33,184 nt of DNA from Vicinamibacterales bacterium (GTDB lineage Bacteria; Acidobacteriota; Vicinamibacteria; Vicinamibacterales; UBA8438): NCBI GenBank assembly GCA_029940535.1, contig JAPYUM010000046.1:1-33184 (forward strand). Reading direction: 5' to 3'. Shown here piece by piece: positions 30,348 to 33,184 of the stretch. Numbering within the stretch: position 1 is the first letter of the stretch; each line of letters begins with the position of its first letter. The position numbers and the translations under genes are program-made. A model generated the notes under the pieces. That model was not told the DNA's origin. It worked only from the letters and a program-made list of their open reading frames with translations, and searched no databases.

Positions 30348-31688
30348 ATGACCAACGCGGACGTCGGTGCCCTCGAGCGCTGGTTTCACCTAACCGAACA
30401 GGGGACCACCCCCCGAACGGAGATTTTGGCCGGCGTGACCACGTTCCTCACGCTGGCCTACATCCTGTTCGTTCAGCCGGCGCTGATGAGCTCCATCGGT
30501 CTCGACTTTGGGGCCGTTTTCGTCGCCACCTGCCTCGCCTCCGCGTTTGCCACACTTCTGATGGCGGGCCTGGCGAACTACCCGATCGCGGTCGCTCCCG
30601 CGATGGGCCACAACTTCTACTTCGTCTTCACGGTGGTGGTGGCGATGGACGTGCCGTGGCAGGTGGCGCTGGGCGGTGTCGCCATCGCGGGTCTGCTCTT
30701 CGTTGCCACGGCCGGTTTCGGGCTCAGGGAGCGGCTTATCGTGGCCATTCCACGTTCGTTGAAGCACGCCATTGCGGCTGGGATTGGTCTGCTCATCGCG
30801 ACGATCGGGTTGCAATGGGCTGGCATCGTGGTCGCCTCGCCTGGCACCCTGGTGGCCCTCGGCGATCTGCGCACCCCGCCGGTGCTGGTGGCCCTGCTCG
30901 GGTTGGTGGTGACCGCGGTATTGTGGGCACGGGGTATCCACGGCGCGATTCTGATCGGGATACTGGTCTCCACGGCCGCGGCGTGGGCCGGCGGGCTTGC
31001 ACGCTTTCAGGGCGTGGCCGCGCTGCCGCCCTCGATCCTGCCGACGCTCGGGCAATTCGATCCGCTTGGTGCCTTTCGCATCGAGTTTGCGTCAGTCATC
31101 TTCGTGTTTTTCTTCCTGGCGTTGTTCGATTCGGTCGGCACTCTCGTGGCGGTGGGTGAACAGGCCGGCCTGATGCGTGACGGCGTGTTGCCGAGGGCGC
31201 GTGGCGCGTTGCTGGCTGACGCGGTCGGAACCGTCGCGGGCGCCGCATTGGGTACCTCCACGGTGACCGCCTACGTCGAGAGTGCCACCGGCGTCTCAGC
31301 CGGCGGGCGAACCGGATTGACCGCGGTTGTGATCGCTGCCCTGTTTCTTCTGTCGCTGTTTTTCTCGCCACTCGTGGGAATGATCGGCAGTGGCTACGAT
31401 GCGGGCGGTGGCGTCACGTTGTATCCAGCCGTGGCGCCGGCGCTGATTCTGGTAGGCACGATGATGGTGAAGGGCGTACGGCATATCGAGTGGGACGACC
31501 CAACCGAGGCCTTGCCCGCTTTTCTGACGCTGATGGTGATGCCGCTCGCGGTCAGCATCACTGACGGGATCGCGTTCGGGTTCATCGCCTTCACGGTGCT
31601 CAAGGTCGCGACCAGGCGTGGCGGTGAAGCGCACTGGCTCGTCTACCTCTTCGCCGGGCTGTTTCTGTTCAGATATGCGTTTCTGTAG
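30348..31688 (+). CDS. NCS2-family purine permease, AzgA type
   Basis: This 446-residue membrane transporter has about 12-14 helices and belongs to the AzgA/GhxP/PbuG branch of the nucleobase permeases. Signatures are RTEILAGVTTFLTLAYILFV, PIAVAPAMGHNFYFVF, LFDSVGTLVAVGEQAGLM and GTSTVTAYVESATGVSAGGR, the last being the substrate-site region. The likely substrate is a purine base such as adenine, guanine or hypoxanthine, taken up with protons. The usual PGMGLNAYF is APAMGHNFYF here, so the asparagine is shifted and specificity could differ. The start is ATG 30348 without a clear ribosome-binding site. Confidence 0.9.
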   Translation: MTNADVGALERWFHLTEQGTTPRTEILAGVTTFLTLAYILFVQPALMSSIGLDFGAVFVATCLASAFATLLMAGLANYPIAVAPAMGHNFYFVFTVVVAMDVPWQVALGGVAIAGLLFVATAGFGLRERLIVAIPRSLKHAIAAGIGLLIATIGLQWAGIVVASPGTLVALGDLRTPPVLVALLGLVVTAVLWARGIHGAILIGILVSTAAAWAGGLARFQGVAALPPSILPTLGQFDPLGAFRIEFASVIFVFFFLALFDSVGTLVAVGEQAGLMRDGVLPRARGALLADAVGTVAGAALGTSTVTAYVESATGVSAGGRTGLTAVVIAALFLLSLFFSPLVGMIGSGYDAGGGVTLYPAVAPALILVGTMMVKGVRHIEWDDPTEALPAFLTLMVMPLAVSITDGIAFGFIAFTVLKVATRRGGEAHWLVYLFAGLFLFRYAFL

Positions 31689-31691
31689 GTA

Positions 31692-31728
31692 CACAGGGGG
31701 CCGTCTACTGCCCGCCGGCACCCCTGTG
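31692..31728 (+). terminator. Hairpin after the purine permease gene
   Basis: CACAGGGG (31692-31699) pairs perfectly with CCCCTGTG (31721-31728) around a 21-base loop, three bases after the stop codon. No T-run follows. Confidence 0.45.
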
Positions 31729-31760
31729 CGAGAATCAGGTTCAGGAGCAGGCTTCACTGC

Positions 31761-32609
31761 ATGACAACGCATGACAACCCGAAGGGGTATGCGAATCCTC
31801 ATTTGCTGACCGGCACCAAGGCGCTGGCTCAGCGAATCGGCGGCCCCGGCTCGCCCACGTTGCTCGATCTTCGACCCGCCGAGCAGTTCGCGGTCGGGCA
31901 CCTCCCGGGTGCGGTGCATCTCGACCTGTTCGGACTCAGTCTGATTGACACCAGTCCGGCTCCGCTCGCCGCTTTTTTCTGGATGATCGGACATCTGCTC
32001 GCGTCGCGGGGAGTCGAGCCGGCTCGTCCGGTCGTGGTGTACGACGACCAATCCGGCATCCGCGCGGCACGCGCGTTCTGGTTTCTCGAGTACTTCGGGC
32101 ACCCCGAAGTCAGCCTGCTCGACGGGGGCGTCGGCGCCTGGCAGCGCGAGGGTCGCCTCGTGAGTCTGGAGGTCGTCACCCCGCGGGCGAGTCGTTGGCA
32201 GGTCGGTGGCGTCGAGACGCGGTTGGCGACATGGCGCGACCTGAGAGACCGACTCGATACGCCGGATGTCGCCATCCTCGACACCAGGACCGAAGGCGAG
32301 TATGAGGGTACGACGGTCCGCGCCAAGCGAGGGGGCGCTGTCCCCGGCGCAGTGCACGTCGAATGGACGCGTAACCTTGATGAGACCGGCGCGTTCAAAT
32401 CTGGGGAGTCGTTGCAGGAGATGTACGCCGAGGCAGGAATCACCCGGGAGAAGGAAGTGGTCAGCTACTGTCAGGGCGGCTACCGCGCCGCGCACAGCTA
32501 TTTGGCCCTCCGGCTCATCGGCTACCAGCGGGTGCGAAACTACATCGGTTCATGGAAAGAATGGGGAGATCGGGACGATCTCCCGATCGAGATCGTTGGC
32601 ACGGCTTGA
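31761..32609 (+). CDS. Tandem-rhodanese sulfurtransferase
   Basis: This 282-residue protein has two rhodanese domains. Domain 1 (LLDLRPAEQFAVGHLPGAVH) has no active-site cysteine loop. Domain 2 (ILDTRTEGEYEG) carries the catalytic Cys near residue 236 in SYCQGGYRA. This is the thiosulfate/3-mercaptopyruvate sulfurtransferase layout, although the active loop CQGGYR differs from CRKGVT and CG(S/T)GVT, so the donor is uncertain. It could provide sulfur for ThiI, which lacks its own rhodanese domain here; that link is speculative. GGAG lies upstream of ATG 31761, and a second ATG follows at 31770. Confidence 0.88.
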   Translation: MTTHDNPKGYANPHLLTGTKALAQRIGGPGSPTLLDLRPAEQFAVGHLPGAVHLDLFGLSLIDTSPAPLAAFFWMIGHLLASRGVEPARPVVVYDDQSGIRAARAFWFLEYFGHPEVSLLDGGVGAWQREGRLVSLEVVTPRASRWQVGGVETRLATWRDLRDRLDTPDVAILDTRTEGEYEGTTVRAKRGGAVPGAVHVEWTRNLDETGAFKSGESLQEMYAEAGITREKEVVSYCQGGYRAAHSYLALRLIGYQRVRNYIGSWKEWGDRDDLPIEIVGTA

Positions 32610-32610
32610 T

Positions 32611-33184
32611 GTGACATGGTTCGACAACCCTGCGTGGCGGCGACCGCCTGGGCGGTATGCGTGTGGCGGTCACGCTCGTCGGCGTCGCGGCGTCACCGTC
32701 AGTGACGTACGGACCCTCTCCATCGAGGATCTGCTGTGTCGGGATCCGGTAGGGCTCGATCTCACCCCGGTCAGAGTTCTCGTGCGCGGACAGCGGGTCC
32801 TCGTGACCGGCGCCGCCGGTTCGATCGGATCGGAGCTCTGCCGGCAGATTTGCCGGGTTGAACCGGCCGAGCTCGTGCTGTTCGAGCGGTCGGAGACCGA
32901 CCTCTATTCCTTGCACAACGGACTCATTGAACTCGGGTTTGAGCATCTCATCAGCCCTGTCGTGGGCGATGTGACCGACGAAGAACGGCTGGAAGACGTA
33001 TTCAGTCGATTCAGGCCACACATCGTGTTCCACACGGCCGCGTACAAGCATGTGCCGTTGATGGAGCACAACGCGTGTGAGGCGGTGAAGAACAACGTCG
33101 GAGGGACCCGCAAGCTGGTGGAGGTCGCGGCTCGACATGGGCGAACAGATTCTGGTGTTCGATCTCGCGCGCAATCTGATCCGC
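32611..33184 (+). pseudogene. CapD/FlaA1-like epimerase-dehydratase remnant, internally deleted, runs off the window
   Basis: In the frame opening at GTG 32611 the sequence shows TVSDVRTLSIEDLLCRDPVG, then the NAD motif VTGAAGSIGSELCRQI and FHTAAYKHVPLMEHNACEAV followed by KNNVGGTRKLVEVAARHG. This is the central part of a membrane UDP-sugar 4,6-dehydratase/epimerase. The usual roughly 230-residue N-terminal membrane portion is missing. After AARHG (about 33133-33142) the frame degenerates, and the next frame reads MGEQILVFDLARNLIR, which is the far C-terminal motif of the same family. About 150 residues, including the catalytic Tyr-Lys region, are therefore deleted with a frameshift. The rest lies beyond the edge. 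Confidence 0.75.

Noticed and set aside
32515-33174. Minus-strand frame opposite the CapD-like remnant
   Set aside because: The plus strand carries clear NAD-binding and family motifs; the minus frame is a shadow.

Overview
The window is high-GC, bacterial and densely coded, with genes on both strands and mostly housekeeping or metabolic functions. Gene content fits an Acidobacteriota-like organism, possibly Vicinamibacteria: a mycobacterial SDH1-type succinate dehydrogenase, a symporter paired with a DUF3311-like partner, a secreted DUF6282-like hydrolase, an 80-residue conserved-looking protein, and repeated small palindromes. That placement is inference; no rRNA, tRNA or CRISPR array was seen.

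Layout. 1-581: palindrome-rich intergenic DNA with one complete and one partial copy of a dispersed inverted-repeat element. 582-6269 (+): thiO, mtgA, and sdhC-like/sdhA/sdhB. 6270-8447 (-): sodium:solute symporter with a small membrane partner and a probably decayed reading frame behind it. 8487-9383 (+): exported DUF6282-like hydrolase. 9536-12280 (-): membrane gluzincin, a truncated sensor stub, and an overlapping queF-smr-nitroreductase operon. 12474-13704: HU-like protein, small hypothetical, and a receiver/HATPase chimera. 14083-15997 (+): lipoyl E2 acyltransferase with lipB. 16157-19894: ECF sigma factor with an element-derived tail, catalytically degenerate MDH-like protein, SDR, frameshifted pseudokinase and FHA protein. 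19898-20065: MITE-like element. 20096-31688: alpha/beta hydrolase, YgfZ-like protein, mutT/mutY, cobalamin adenosyltransferase, thiI, Nudix, peptide deformylase, tandem ThyX-like protein, MBL hydrolase and AzgA-type purine permease. 31761-33184: rhodanese and the remnant of a CapD-like epimerase/dehydratase.

Two patterns stand out. First, core metabolic genes look intact (SDH, E2/LipB, ThiO/ThiI, QueF, Def, MutY), while nearly every signal-transduction gene is damaged: a sensor stub, a receiver/HATPase deletion fusion, a frameshifted pseudokinase and an ECF factor with a foreign tail. The capD gene at the right edge also carries an internal deletion. Second, small non-coding repeats sit exactly at gene ends and supply functional pieces: a stop codon, a Shine-Dalgarno sequence, or a C-terminal extension. 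There are several unrelated families: a roughly 105-125 bp element with 18-bp inverted ends, a 168-bp MITE-like element, a 25-bp direct repeat and a 27-bp GC palindrome. Together these suggest a lineage losing signalling capacity while small repeats spread, although assembly error must be excluded for the fused genes.

Several genes (queF, the cobalamin adenosyltransferase, def, a membrane hypothetical) have a TATAAT-like box 6-8 bases before the start codon, suggesting leaderless transcripts. mutY and the adenosyltransferase share one overlapping bidirectional -10 box in a 23-bp gap.
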